Shown in pieces: positions 34,390 to 46,124 of a DNA stretch of 64,000 nt; the first letter of the stretch is position 1, and the number at the start of each line of letters is the position of its first letter. Under the pieces are notes generated by a model. The model made no database searches. It was not told the origin of the DNA and worked only from the letters and a program-made list of their open reading frames with translations. The DNA lies in NCBI GenBank assembly GCA_032622095.1, contig CP136063.1, forward strand, positions 210,536,355 to 210,600,354, written 5' to 3'. This DNA is from Siphonodentalium dalli (lineage: Eukaryota > Mollusca > Scaphopoda > Gadilida > Siphonodentaliidae). The position numbers were made by a program, and so were the translations under genes.

Positions 34390-36433
34390 TGATTAACATA
34401 TCCTTGAGTTATTGTGCCACCCAAGGTACACATGTACAACCAACCCATTACCTCAGTCACTCCATATGTACATAAACACAACACAACTGACAACATAGTC
34501 ACCCAATTTATACACGTACACCTGATCATACAGCCATACTTGGTTATACCCGTACATACCACAAATGACGATACAGCCACGAGTCACCATGTATGAACAC
34601 CAGGTATACACATACACCCGGCACATGGCCATATATTCACTCTATGTATACATATTCACTACATTCACGATCATACGATCACGCGTTGTATACCTATTCA
34701 CCTCACCATGGACTATACAGCCACTACATGTATACCTATTCGCCATAGCCATTACCATAGAGTCAATCCAGGTATACATATGCACATCACCAATGGTGAG
34801 CCCTTCCAGATATAACAATACCCGCACATACGACCTCTCATAAGTTCCACACTTGCCATACTCATGATCATGCATCTACTCATCATACACCATCAATGAT
34901 AACACATCCACAACATATATAAATATACAACCCACCGTTGCCAACAGGGCACTCCCCATATACCCACACATCATCCATGCCCATACAATAACTCGCGGTA
35001 TACCTATTATCCTCATCTACGAACATAGAGTAACTCCCTGGCTGTCATCTTGGCTTCCACCCTGTATCCAGTTGATAAATTTTGATCATAATGGGCCAGA
35101 CTACCCACATCTCATGGTTCATCTCAGTTCCGTCTCAAAGTTCTGCCCATTTCCTTTCAATAATATGGCCATAATCACAAAAGAGGTTATCCGCAAAATT
35201 CCATACTGCAACTTTATGAATGAATTTGTCATGTCCCATAGGGAACTAGGATAAAAATAATAGAACCTAGTTGTCAGTTAATTAACTAACAGGTATAATA
35301 ACCAAGTGAGTCACAATTTGCTACCTTTTCGGGTAACGCAGAGAATAATTTTCTGGATATGTGTAACAAATTTACTTTTTACAAATTTGGTTGCCATTTT
35401 GGAAGCCATCTTGAGCAACTTAGTCTATAAACACCATAGTGTGACACATTTAAGATAGGTCAAAACAATAAACACATTTGATACCAAAGGTAGTTGCATT
35501 TTATTTTAAAAAATGGTCGAACCCTGAAAAGTTATTTTTTGCCGATATTTATGTCAAGTTTGTGAGAGAAAAATCCAATATATCTCGTGATGTCAGTGGT
35601 GACAATAGTAACAATGACACATGGTGTATCAGGCATGTTAGTATTCAATGTATAGAATACAGATTAGCCAATTTTATACATCAACCACAACTTGTAAGCA
35701 ATTGCATGACACCCTCGTGTAATATTTACAATTTTCCATATTTTGGCGGCCATTTTGGCAGCCATTTTGAGCCAAGGTAAGATTTATTGTTCCAGAGAGT
35801 TGAAATATTCATAGGTAATGATATGCCTCACTTGCATTACAATGTTCTTTTCATTTCTAGTTGAAATATGACTAGAATCCCAATTGTGATTTTTTTTTTA
35901 AATTTTGTACCGCGTTCTGTAAAATCGAATATTTGAGGGATTGGAAGGGGTTAGGACCCCAATAATTTCATATTTAATTGCTCCAATGATCAGTTAATAT
36001 ACAAAACACAAAATAAAGTTACATTTCTCAACCAGTTCCAAACAGCATGAATTGAACTAGAAGATATTTGTGAAAAAATGTCATATTTTCAACTTTCGGC
36101 GGCCATATTGGCGGCCATCTTATGAAAATTTACATATGTTTTGGCCCAAATGAACCGTGGTCACCTCCCAACTATAATTGTACTGAGAAAACTGTGAGAA
36201 GATGCGATTTTCACAAGAAAATGATGGCATAAACCACCCAACCCAAAAACTGAGATTTTCAAAAAGTCAAGGTCAAAGTGAAGGTCAAGGTGACCTCCAA
36301 AATCTGGAACCAGCCAGTTTAGTGCTACTCACCAACCACTTAAACAATTCTGAAAGTTTGGCGCTTCTATCACAAAGTTAACGATTTTTATGTTTTCCTG
36401 TAATTACCCCCCCCCCCCCCCCCCCCCCCACTA
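34390..36433. repeat. Right arm of foldback A
   Basis: The inverse of 31384-34330 and then of 9187-10147. The TTAA at 35450-35453 lies in CACATTTAAGATAG, the reverse complement of the site where the 21-kb element sits in the other arm, and is unbroken here. Confidence 0.88.
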
Positions 36434-37340
36434 TAGCAGTATGCCACATATATGGTATCGATTCATGACATGAACTAGCAGTAGGCCACATCTACGGTAG
36501 CGATTGATGACATGAACTAGCAGTATCCCACATATATGGTATCGATTCATGGCATGAACTAGCAGTATGCCACATATATGGTAGCGATTCATGGCACGAA
36601 CTAGCAGTATGCCACATATATGGTATCGATTCATGACATGAACTAGCAGTAGGCCACATATATGGTATCGATTCATGACATGAACTAGCAGTAGGCCACA
36701 TATATGGTAGCGATTCATGACATAAACTAGCAGTAGGCCACATATATGGTATCGATTCATGGCATGAACTAGCAGTATGCCACATATATGGTATCGATTC
36801 ATGACATGAACTAGCAGTAGGCCACATATATGGTATCGATTCATGGCATGAACTAGCAGTATGCCACATATATGGTAGCGATTCATGACATGAACTAGCA
36901 GTAGGCCACATATATGGTATCGATTCATGACATGAACTAGCAGTAGGCCACATATATGGTATCGATTCATGGCATGAACTAGCAGTATGCCACATATATG
37001 GTATCGATTCTTGACATGAACTAGCAGTAGGCCACATATATGGTATCGATTCATGACATGAACTAGCAGTATGCCACATATATGGTATCGATTCATGACA
37101 TGAACTAGCAGTATGCCACATATATGGTATCGATTCATGACATGAACTAGCAGTATGCCACATATATGGTATCGATTCATGACATGAACTAGCAGTATGC
37201 CACATATATGGTATCGATTCATGACATGAACTAGCAGTAGGCCACATATATGGTATCGATTCATGACATGAACTAGCAGTAGGCCACATATATGGTATCG
37301 ATTCATGACATGAACTAGCAGTATGCCACATATATGGTAT
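36434..37340. repeat. 42-bp satellite array (right block)
   Basis: About 21.5 further units of the same satellite, same strand. It ends abruptly at ~37340 in non-repeat sequence. Confidence 0.97.
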
Positions 37341-38780
37341 TTATTGTTAGATTATGTCTCTTTTTTGAATCCATGACACGGTAATACAGAAACATATTCA
37401 ACTATTTATAGCGCCCGCTCTCCCGCGGCGAAGCCGCGGAAGCGAAGCGACCAGGGTATACGTATGCGAATATGAGATATACTAATCGACTTTTTCGGCC
37501 AATCTAAACATAGATAAAATTACCTAAAATGGATAATTTATTCATAACTGAAGGGTCAGCCAGGGTCAGCGGAGTCCAAAATTCTATTGTTGGCAACGGC
37601 CGCCATTTTGTTTTGATTAATTCCCACCTCGATCAGCCTCGATCGGCAGCGAAGTTAGTGTAATTTATCAAAATGACCAAGAGCGAAAACTTTGATAAAT
37701 AATTCTTGTCGGCACATGTTAGTTATACATGTACTTCATTATATATGGGCAAATAATGTCTTTAATAGAAGCCAAAGATATTACAAATTGTGAATCTGAG
37801 CACTGAAGTTTAACAAAAAGTGAAATAATCAAATTGCATGAACAAATTTTGTTTACATATTTTATAAAAATATTAAAAATATTTGCCCCGAAAGAGGATT
37901 TTAGAGGCCCCACTGGGTGTTTAGATATTTTCTTCAATTTTCTATCGGTGTTTCCGCCTAAAAGTTGGATGGAATATTCTCAAAGTGCAAAGCCGACAAA
38001 CGAAAACTATAGTATAAGTTACTATAAGTTCCGATAGATTGATAGATCGCAGAGTCTTTTTAAATAAATCGAATTCATCATAGATTCATACAACTTTAGT
38101 GTGTCCCAAATCAAATATTGGGTGATGAGGCATGGGTCGAGACATAATATAGTTCCAAAGATATTAACTATTTTAAGCCATTTGATTCATTGATGGTGTG
38201 AACCAATCCAATCATGTTATTGATAATGGCTTGTATATCATGTATTTCTATTCACAACGAGCGAAAGAAATATGAGTTTGTTGCTTGATAAGCTTGTATC
38301 AGTACGCACACATAAAAAAAAACATGTCTGCGTGCACGATGCAGACATGTTTCGCCGCTCAACATTCACACTGAAAACATGTTAAATAACTCAACACCTA
38401 CGATTATGAACACAACTGAGGTAAGCAATGTGTACATATTTATGAAATCCATTCTAAGAATAGATTTCTTAAAGCCAAAGTCGACACTGACTGGCGAAAT
38501 ATTGCAGACAAAACCAAATAAAAACAAAACGCACAGTGACAGTGACTTCGAGCTTGAATTGAAATAAAAACAAAAAGTCAAAATGAATTTACCACAAGTT
38601 GTGCCATGGTTATTTCACAAATGACCGCAAAAAATTGCTATTTCAAATATAATTTAATGTTTCGCTTGCTGAATTACATAACAGATATACATGTATGAAT
38701 CAAGTATTATTTAAAAACATGCAAAATAGCAATAGCAAATTAGCATGACGATTGTACAGTATAATTAACACTACCGTAAC
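37341..38780. other. Spacer without recognised genes
   Basis: AT-rich; contains a GC-rich hairpin (CCCGCGGCGAAGCCGCGG near 37423) and a short one at ~38320-38352 (AACATGTCTGCG with inverse). Short open frames have no family match. Confidence 0.5.
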
Positions 38781-39140
38781 AGAATGAGACTGAGAGCAAG
38801 AAGTGATGGAGTCGCACCGAAATGTAGCAGCACCATAATCGGCTGATAATTCCAAGCCGGTCACCCATCCAAGGACTAACCGAGCTTGACGTTACTTAAC
38901 CTCGGTGATTAGACAAAGCATCTAATGCGAGTAATGGCTGAGACCTGGACTGGAGGTTGTATCATGACAGTCCTCTAATGGCCAGACGAGCCCCCAGTGT
39001 AACAGGACGAGAGAGTGAGAAGTGCGTAAGTTGCACCGAACATTGGCATCACCCGGAAACCCAACCCAGTCAACCATCCAAAGACTAACCGAGCTTGACG
39101 TTGCGTCTAACGACCGTGTCCAAGAAATCTAGACCTCTCG
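38780..39140 (-). repeat. Two tandem 5S rRNA-derived repeats (SINE3-like or 5S pseudogenes)
   Basis: On the minus strand 38945-38826 reads GCCATTAC..., ATCACCGAGGTTAAGTAACG, AGCTCGGTTAGTCCTTGGA, TGGGTGACCGGCTTGGAA: an aligned but divergent 5S rRNA including the internal control region. A more decayed copy at ~39140-39030 (AACGTCAAGCTCGGTTAGTC, TTTGGATGGTTGACTGGG) lies 211 bp further on. Divergence and the added tail sequences favour a 5S-derived SINE over working 5S genes. Confidence 0.75.
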
Positions 39141-39458
39141 GGTAGAAGAGTCATCTGCCTTCTATATTTACAACCATATTAGTCCTTTTCATGAAAATAA
39201 ATTAAATTTAAAGCAAGTCGAAGATGTTAAATAAGTTATGTTTAAAAATATTATGCAATAATGCATGAAATTAATAAGTTTACGTTCAGACGACCACGAT
39301 ACAATCGTAAGCGGAAAGATTTCCGTTGCAGGAAGTAACCGGTAGCTCGATTGCGTGTGCTAACATCAAAATCGTTGGTCATAAATTGATATCAAGCGCC
39401 GTTTGATTCTAGATGCGAAATGTGGATATCCTTGGTTACCTCCACTTGCGATTGTATA

Positions 39459-40436
39459 GGCCTGCAACGATTCATCGTGATTTCGATTCATCGCGATTCG
39501 TCATTCATGATTCTATACGCGATTCATTTGTCTGTAATTTCGATACACTACGATACAGTTCCGCTTCCGTATTATGCAGTTACCATCCGAAGTAAATCGG
39601 GACCCCTCGTTCGTTTCCGTAAGCTGTGAATGCTTACGAAGTTTTATTGAAAGTAAATCTGTAAATTTCGTTTGTTTCCGTGAGCTCGCACTTTGACCTT
39701 TGACACAAACGTTTGCGGAAGTGATATGACTGACCTACGTAACCTAGCCTCAGACTGTAAGCCATGCTCTGATTGGTTTAATTTTATGAACTGCTGTGAT
39801 TTCAATCAATCAAATACTAGTATATTGGATATATCGTCTGCGCAAAACAACAACACGTGGGCCGTGGAAAGATGTCTGCTCAAGTAAGCTTAAAACTTGT
39901 CAATCCGACAGCGGCCTACAGGTAGAAAATCTGGCAGTATTTCGGTTTTGGGACGTAACCCTTTGAGGATGGAAAGCCATGCATTAAGACAGACAGAACT
40001 AAAACGATCTGCAAATTATGTTCGACGGCAACCTCTTACAAGACTGGTGTTACGACCAACATGTCACACCATTTGAAACGACATCATTCTCAGCCAGCTG
40101 TTGTGATTATATGATATATAAACAGATGAGTGAGAAACTTTTCAACTCTTTTACCGTCTTCAGTATCAATATGTCATGTTGTACTGGTATTTCCGGATGT
40201 GTACGAGCATACTACATTACTACATACTACAATACACATATAACTAAACAATTATGAAAGTCCACAGTAATATTAGAAAAACTATCATTAAAACTCAACC
40301 TGAGAGTGTGCAAATTTGGAGTGTTGAATAGCTATTTAATCGTGGGATAAAATTTTGCCTATCACGATACGTAGTGTATCATTGGCCCCGTATCGCGATA
40401 CATATTGTATCGTGACCAAGCATATCGTTACAGGCC
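39459..40436 (+). mobile_element. Degenerate hAT transposon with BED zinc finger
   Basis: Ends GGCCTGCAACGAT and ATCGTTACAGGCC are inverted copies. Just inside both ends are many ATCG-type subterminal repeats (CGATTCATCGTGATTTCGAT and TATCGTGACC). The interior encodes a BED finger remnant. Less than 1 kb remains, with no DDE core seen, so this is a deletion derivative. No clean 8-bp duplication was found. Confidence 0.7.
39925..40100 (+). pseudogene. BED zinc-finger fragment (hAT/ZBED type)
   Basis: The frame beginning near 39997 gives TICKLCSTATSYKTG then TNMSHHLKRHHSQ: the C-x2-C...H-x4-H pattern of BED fingers. The aromatic part (AVFRFWDVTL) is just upstream but in another frame with stops, so the gene is broken. 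BED fingers bind transposon ends in hAT transposases. Confidence 0.72.
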
Positions 40437-40592
40437 GACAGCCGTGTGTACGTAAAAATCGTAGCTGGCAATGGTCGTAGGGTAGTCAATCACATTCTTT
40501 AGAACAACATATGCTATCATAATGTACGATGAGATTGCAATCGTCTGAACAAACTATTCCTCCACTTACGATTGTATCGTGGTCGTCTGAAC

Positions 40593-41125
40593 ATACATGT
40601 ACACTAAGTTGTTCCCACAGTATGTTATACTTGTGATAGTTACTAGTACAGTATGCATGCACAGTGTTCACCTGCCCCTGGCGTATTGTGATAATCACCA
40701 ACCAATCATCAGAAATTAGGAAATGATGGAATCGAGATAAAAAAAGATGCATGCAAATTTCAATGACGTGCCTAAAAACCAGGTAGAAAATGTAATGTTG
40801 CGAAAAATACATAATAATGCAATACTTCAGTATGGACAGTATGTCGTGATATAATATTAGTATACGAACATTTGCAAAACTAACTGTCAAGACTCAAGCA
40901 AGGTTTCGTTTCGGTCAACATTGTGTGGCTATATAAATCACTAAACATTCGCATGACGCAAACATTCTATTATTGGCTGACCTCGGGTTAAGTCAGAACA
41001 AATCGTGTTATGTTCCAGGTGATGACTTGCTTTCACATGCCCAAGTTGTACCCACTAACCAAGTTGTCCCTACCATCTAGGAAGCCCAGGTTAGACCGTT
41101 AACTTCTGGGTTGCCCTGGCTGATG
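40593..41125. other. Spacer, nothing recognised
   Basis: A reverse open frame at 40486-40890 overlaps the inverted end of the neighbouring element and shows no family motif. Confidence 0.5.
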
Positions 41126-41519
41126 TACCCTGCTGGACAAAACAAGTGTCCATTGGCACCGCGGTGTATTTGCCGTTTGACCGTGCTGTCAGAGTTTGTA
41201 ACTGCAGTTGAGCACCGCGGCTGAGCGGCAAGTACACCGCAGCCAAACGTCAAGTACACATGTACACCATGGCCGAAAAGCAACTACAACGGGGCCGCAT
41301 GGCATGTACACCGTGGTTAGATTTCTGGTTTGTATTGTCTTTTTTCAGTTTAATGAATGTACACAGCGGTAACTACACCATGGCCGAATGGCAAATACAC
41401 CGCGGCCCAACTGTAGTTAGCCGGTGGAGCCGCGATTTACCGGTAGTTGCATTTCGGCCGCGGTGGCAATGATAACCGCACCGTGGTTAAGTGGGACACT
41501 TGTTTTACCCAGCAGGGTA
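41126..41519. mobile_element. Foldback MITE with TA flanks
   Basis: TA + CCCTGCTGGACAAAACAAGT at the left and its inverse, ACTTGTTTTACCCAGCAGGG + TA, at the right. The 394-bp interior is a chain of CACCGCGG and GGCCGAAWGGCAA modules in both orientations. Confidence 0.82.
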
Positions 41520-41809
41520 AAAAGCTTGGTGAGAAAGCTTATGGTACATAAACCCGAGGCATCTGGGAGACTAGTGCTGTATGGTATTTTCGTTAATCAT
41601 CAACACCAAGATACCATATGCAAACAAACGCTGCCTTACACCGCCCACATTATTAGGTCAACTTTACTTTGTAAAGTTTGAGCTATTGCCATGGCTTTGT
41701 CGTCTGTGTGTACATGTATGCGTGTGTGCGTAATTCGTCAACAATACAGGCTACAGGTCGTACCTTTGGTCTGATCATTATGAAATTTCACATAGCTGTT
41801 GACATCAAC

Positions 41810-43060
41810 ATTTAGACCGGAATGATTCATTTGGATAAAAAAAACATGGCCACCAGTGGCCATCTTGGATTTCAATATTCAATCCATTAGAACGGTCTAC
41901 AGGTTGTACTGTTCGTCTGATCATCATGAAATTTGTCATGGATGTTAATATTGACATGTAGATGGGAACGAGTAATTTTGGGGTCATTCGACCAAAAAAC
42001 ATGGCCGTCGACAGCCATCTTGGATTTTACTCTTTGCATGACTAAATTATTTGGCACGCCCTACAGGTTGTACCTTTGGTCGGATCATCATAAAATTTGT
42101 CATGAATGTTGACAATGACATGTAGATGGGAACGAGTCATTTTGGGGTCATTTGGCCAAAAAACATGGCCGCCAGCAGCCATCTTGGATTTTACTCTTTG
42201 GATGACTAAATCCTTTAGCACGGGCTACAGATCGTAGCTTTAGTCTGATCATCATGAAATTTGTCATGGCTGTTTAAATTGGACTGTAGATGGGAATGAT
42301 TCATTTTGGGGTCATTCGGACAAAAAAACATGGCTGCCCGCGGCCATCTTTGATTTCAAAATTCAATCCATTAGCACAGGCTACTGTTCGTCTGGTCATC
42401 ATTAAATTTGTCATGGGTGTTAATATTGACATGTAGATGGGAAACGAGTAATTTTGGGGTCGTTCGGCCAAAAAACATGGCCGCTGGCAGCCATCTTGGA
42501 ATTTACTCTTTGCATGACTAAATCCTTTCACATAGGCCACAAGTCTAACCTTTGGTCAGATCATCATGAAATTTGTCATGGTTGTTAAATATGACATGTA
42601 GATGGGAACGAGTCATTGTCCAGTCATTCGACCAAAAAACATGGCCGCCAGCAGCCATCTTGGATTTTACACTTTGCATGACTAAATCCTTTGGCACGTG
42701 CTACAGAACGCACCTTTTGTCAGATCATTGTGAAATTTGTCATGGATGTTGACATTGACATGTAGATGAGATCGAGTAATTTTTAGGTTATTCGGCCAAA
42801 ATCATGGCCGCCAGCAGCCATCTTGGATTTTACTCTTTGCATGACTAAATCCTTTGGCATGGGCTACAGGTCGTACCTTTAATCGGATCATCATGAAATT
42901 TGTCATGGCTGTTGACACAGGCATGTAGATAACAAGTCATTTTAGGTTCATTTGGTCTTAAAATGTGTCCACTGGCAGCCATCTTGGATTTTACTCTTTG
43001 CATGACAAAATCCTTTGACACACCCTACAGTCCACTTCCCTCATCCGATCATCTCCAGAC
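41810..43060 (+). repeat. ~160-bp tandem array, eight units
   Basis: CCATCTTGG boxes at about 41861, 42017, 42180, 42345, 42492, 42657, 42820 and 42980, spaced 147-165 bp. Units share GATCATCATGAAATTTGTCA, GACATGTAGATGGGAACGAG, AAAACATGGCCGCCAGCAGC and ACTCTTTGCATGACTAAATC. No protein is indicated. Confidence 0.92.
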
Positions 43061-43369
43061 TTCATATTAATCTTGATATTGATCTTACTAGATGGAAGCT
43101 ATCAAATGTTTATAAATTTTATTGGAAAACATAGCCACCTGGATTTTACATCTGTAACCATCTTGGATTTAACTTTTTTATATACCGGTATACATGTACC
43201 GGTATATGTATCTCTTCATGTTGATAATCTAGTATTACTTAGACATTTCAACTTTCCGCACCCCTAATCGCTCCACATTAAATTATTCCCTTTCCAAGTT
43301 GAGGTACAGTGTCATTGACACTTTCATTATATGAAGTACAGCTATGCTCTAATTAATCGACCATCCTTA

Positions 43370-43530
43370 ACGAGGTTGACATGCGGTATGACCGCAGTGT
43401 AATACCGCCTGACCGCGGTGTAATAACGCCTGACCGCGGTGTAATAACGCGGTCAGCCGCGGTATTGAAAACGCGGGCAACCGCGTGGTCGCGGTTGAGT
43501 TTTTGGTGCCACTACCGCTGTGTAAGTTTA
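43370..43530. repeat. GC-rich short tandem repeat
   Basis: CTGACCGCGGTGTAATAACG-type units of ~20-21 bp, then decayed inverted versions. It may be a fragment of a MITE similar in style to 41126-41519. Confidence 0.65.
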
Positions 43531-46124
43531 AACCACAGTAAAACCTAGCGTCCGTATCGCAACTGAGCATTGTAAATTATCTGACAATAGACTGACATAT
43601 TGCGCATGGAAAATATTAATCTGAAATTGAAAATAAATCGGTTCTAATTTACCACGGTCCCGATTTCCTTAAGCGTGCCAAATAAAGAGCGTCTGTTTAT
43701 TCGTGATATGGTATATGGATAAGGCGTGCGCGATTAAGAATTAAAATGGCTTTTCGGTTCGAGCAAGATAATTATGCGATCGCCATGTGCACATTTCACC
43801 GACACAAAAATCATTTGGTTCAAGGAATTACGTGGGGACGTCAACCATTGAAGACGTCAGTACTCTAAAAGAAATTTAGTTTGGCGCGAGGAATGAATGT
43901 AAGGTCAGTTTCTTAATTATTGGTGAAATGTTTTGAAAATTTAAGGGTACATTACTACATGTATGTTTGGGATCACCTCTAGATGGGAACGATTGAATTT
44001 GAACAATTTTCGATGAAATACATGGCACCCCCCTCCCCCTTGAATCTGACCAAAAACACAATTTTGCATAATTCCATTCGCACCTTGCACCCCCCCCCCC
44101 CCTTGCCCCTCAATGCTCAGGCCTAATAACCTAGATATATTCATAAACCATGGTTCTATATACCGGTTTAAACGATAGTCAACAAACAACGTCATCGTTT
44201 AACTTTCACCATTGATCGAATTCGCGTGGAACTGAATGTATGTTCTGCTTTGTTCATAAGTATGCGTTTTCATTCTATTCAACAAAATAGGATATATATG
44301 GATTATCAGATGCATGTAAGTATGCAGACTTATGATAACAATCAAATCCATATTAAATATTATCTCATTTCCTTTCGCACGATATAGTCTACATAACCAT
44401 GCATGCAGTATCGACCAACTGCTGTGCATCAGTTGGAAAATAAAGCTTTGAGATACTCGTAGATCGTGTTGAGTTGTGGCGATTTTAGTTTATTTTAAAA
44501 AATATTTAAACTTCCTAGGGTCCGATGATTTGATCCAGTAGAGTGCCGGGGTAGACCCGTTAGAAATTCATTATGGACCTACTTTGATTTTATGACGTTT
44601 ATATAAATAGGAGAATGTTGCACGTCGACTAACTTGGGTTGGCCTCTTGACAGCCGATTACGACATTAAAGTTTTAAGCCCACCGATCTACTGTGCGACA
44701 TTCGCGCTCCCGAAATTCAAAACAACAGCGTCGTATTAGATAATAATTGGTGACGTCACACGATCAGATATAGTCTATATACGACCCAAAGCGTCCGCTT
44801 TGGTTCGTTAATATTGGTGGTCATTGCGAGAAATCGGACATTATGTTATATCAAAATTCCCAAATTAGGAGCGAAAAATAACGTTTTAATATTTTCCCCG
44901 TATTACCGGACATGGTTTCATAGCTCACTTTAGTATATCGCAATATATAGTTCCCAGTATTTTACACAGAAAATGTATATTTTCGTGTTATATAGTGCAA
45001 AATAATATATATAAGCATAAAAATTAATATGTGCAATATTGATAGTTTCAAGAGAAGGGTTGTGTCGTTTTAATATTGTCGCAATCACACTAGCTTCTTC
45101 TCAAATCATTTTGATTAGCCAAACTCTGACAAAATGACAACTTTAAGAAAACATAACTGTACTTTTTCGTAACAGTACCACTTTGTCCTAACAGCATCAT
45201 ATAAAATTAGCAGGACCCACCTGCATCATAGCACATTAGCAGGACAACTTTACCGGGGTGTGCTAATATTGCATAACCACTATAGTTGGACCTGTCCTTT
45301 TATTTCGCAGTGTTTTCGACAAAATCCGGGCTCAATCTATGTAAAGAAAATATCTTGCGTGCTCGGGGTTGGTTTGTATCCCTCCTAAATACAAGATATA
45401 CATTCCCGACAATGGACCAAAAACATAATACCACTTGCGTTCTAAATTAGAGTTGATGTACAGTCACATGGTAGTCGCGAGCTGCTTGCTGCAATGTCGA
45501 CGCAAAAGCAAACTAACAATAATTAATGTGCATTTGCTTGCACTGCACAGGTTCATGTGGACGCAAACTGGTCGTGCGTATTTCAGATTTGCATGTAATC
45601 GGATTATAAACAGTCTTATGGTGTAATACGTACGGCTTATACTTCAAACAAGCTATGGTGTGTACGTCAATACCACAACAATTCAAACTTTGTATCTGGA
45701 ATGTTATGTTACAACGGATAGAAAGAAAGTTTTAGTGCGACCGTAGACGCTGCAATTTGAACACAGGTGGGGACAAAATAACGAGTAAAGCACCCACTTC
45801 CCATGCGCACGACAAGACAACAGGCATATCGTAGCCATTATAAAAATCACCGGTAAACCATTGTGAAAAACTTATTTTACCAGGGTACTTTTAAACGCAC
45901 GGGCGGCGTTCGTTGCAGAAATATTTATATTTGTTCAAATCGCCATCAACAGAAGGAACACCTAAATATATGCAGTTCCGCTATGCCAAACATAATCAGT
46001 GCGTAAATAGTATATTGTCGTAAAGACGTACGATGGTGTACGCAACCAAGAGACTGCTCGTGTTACAGAAGTTGTGGTTCTGTTTACATAGCACATCACA
46101 ATTCTATTAGTTAATCACACAACA
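43531..46124. other. Region between repeats and the LINE, possibly including its 5' UTR
   Basis: No recognised gene. It contains a C run near 44090 and the dispersed repeat at 44866-45076. The 5' boundary of the LINE is not visible; part of this may be its untranslated leader. Confidence 0.5.
44866..45076 (+). repeat. Dispersed ~210-bp repeat, copy 1
   Basis: Shares with 62352-62574, same strand: ACTTTAGTAT, CCCAGTATTTTACAC, GTGCAAAATAATATA and TTGTGTCGTTTTAATATTGT. About 75-80% identity by eye. Confidence 0.75.

Larger units (their letters stand above)
9187..36433. mobile_element. Foldback element A inserted in the satellite
   Basis: It begins TAGTGGGG (G run 9191-9201) and ends in a C run plus ACTA (36430-36433), so the termini are inverted copies. 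The first ~950 bp, from the G run through GATGGCCGCC near 9481 to 10147, match the reverse complement of 35454-36420 at high identity, including the shared TTTGTGATAGAAGCGCCAA near 9220 and 36370. Inside are further inverted arms (31384-34330 versus 34390-35453). Without the 21-kb insertion it would be ~6 kb. It has no convincing gene of its own, so it looks non-autonomous. It is flanked by a TAG duplication within a same-orientation satellite, which shows true insertion. The superfamily is not identified. Confidence 0.85.
39284..40592. mobile_element. Inverted-repeat element enclosing a decayed hAT
   Basis: GTTCAGACGACCACGATACA (39284) is inverted at TGTATCGTGGTCGTCTGAAC (ending 40592), extending to 32 bp with few mismatches. 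Another partial copy of the right end, CTCCACTTGCGATTGTAT, stands at 39440, directly beside the hAT left end, suggesting the hAT landed in this element. Confidence 0.75.

Noticed and set aside
38826-38945. Functional 5S rRNA gene
   Set aside because: Too diverged from the 5S consensus and embedded in a tandem with a more decayed copy and extra tail sequence.
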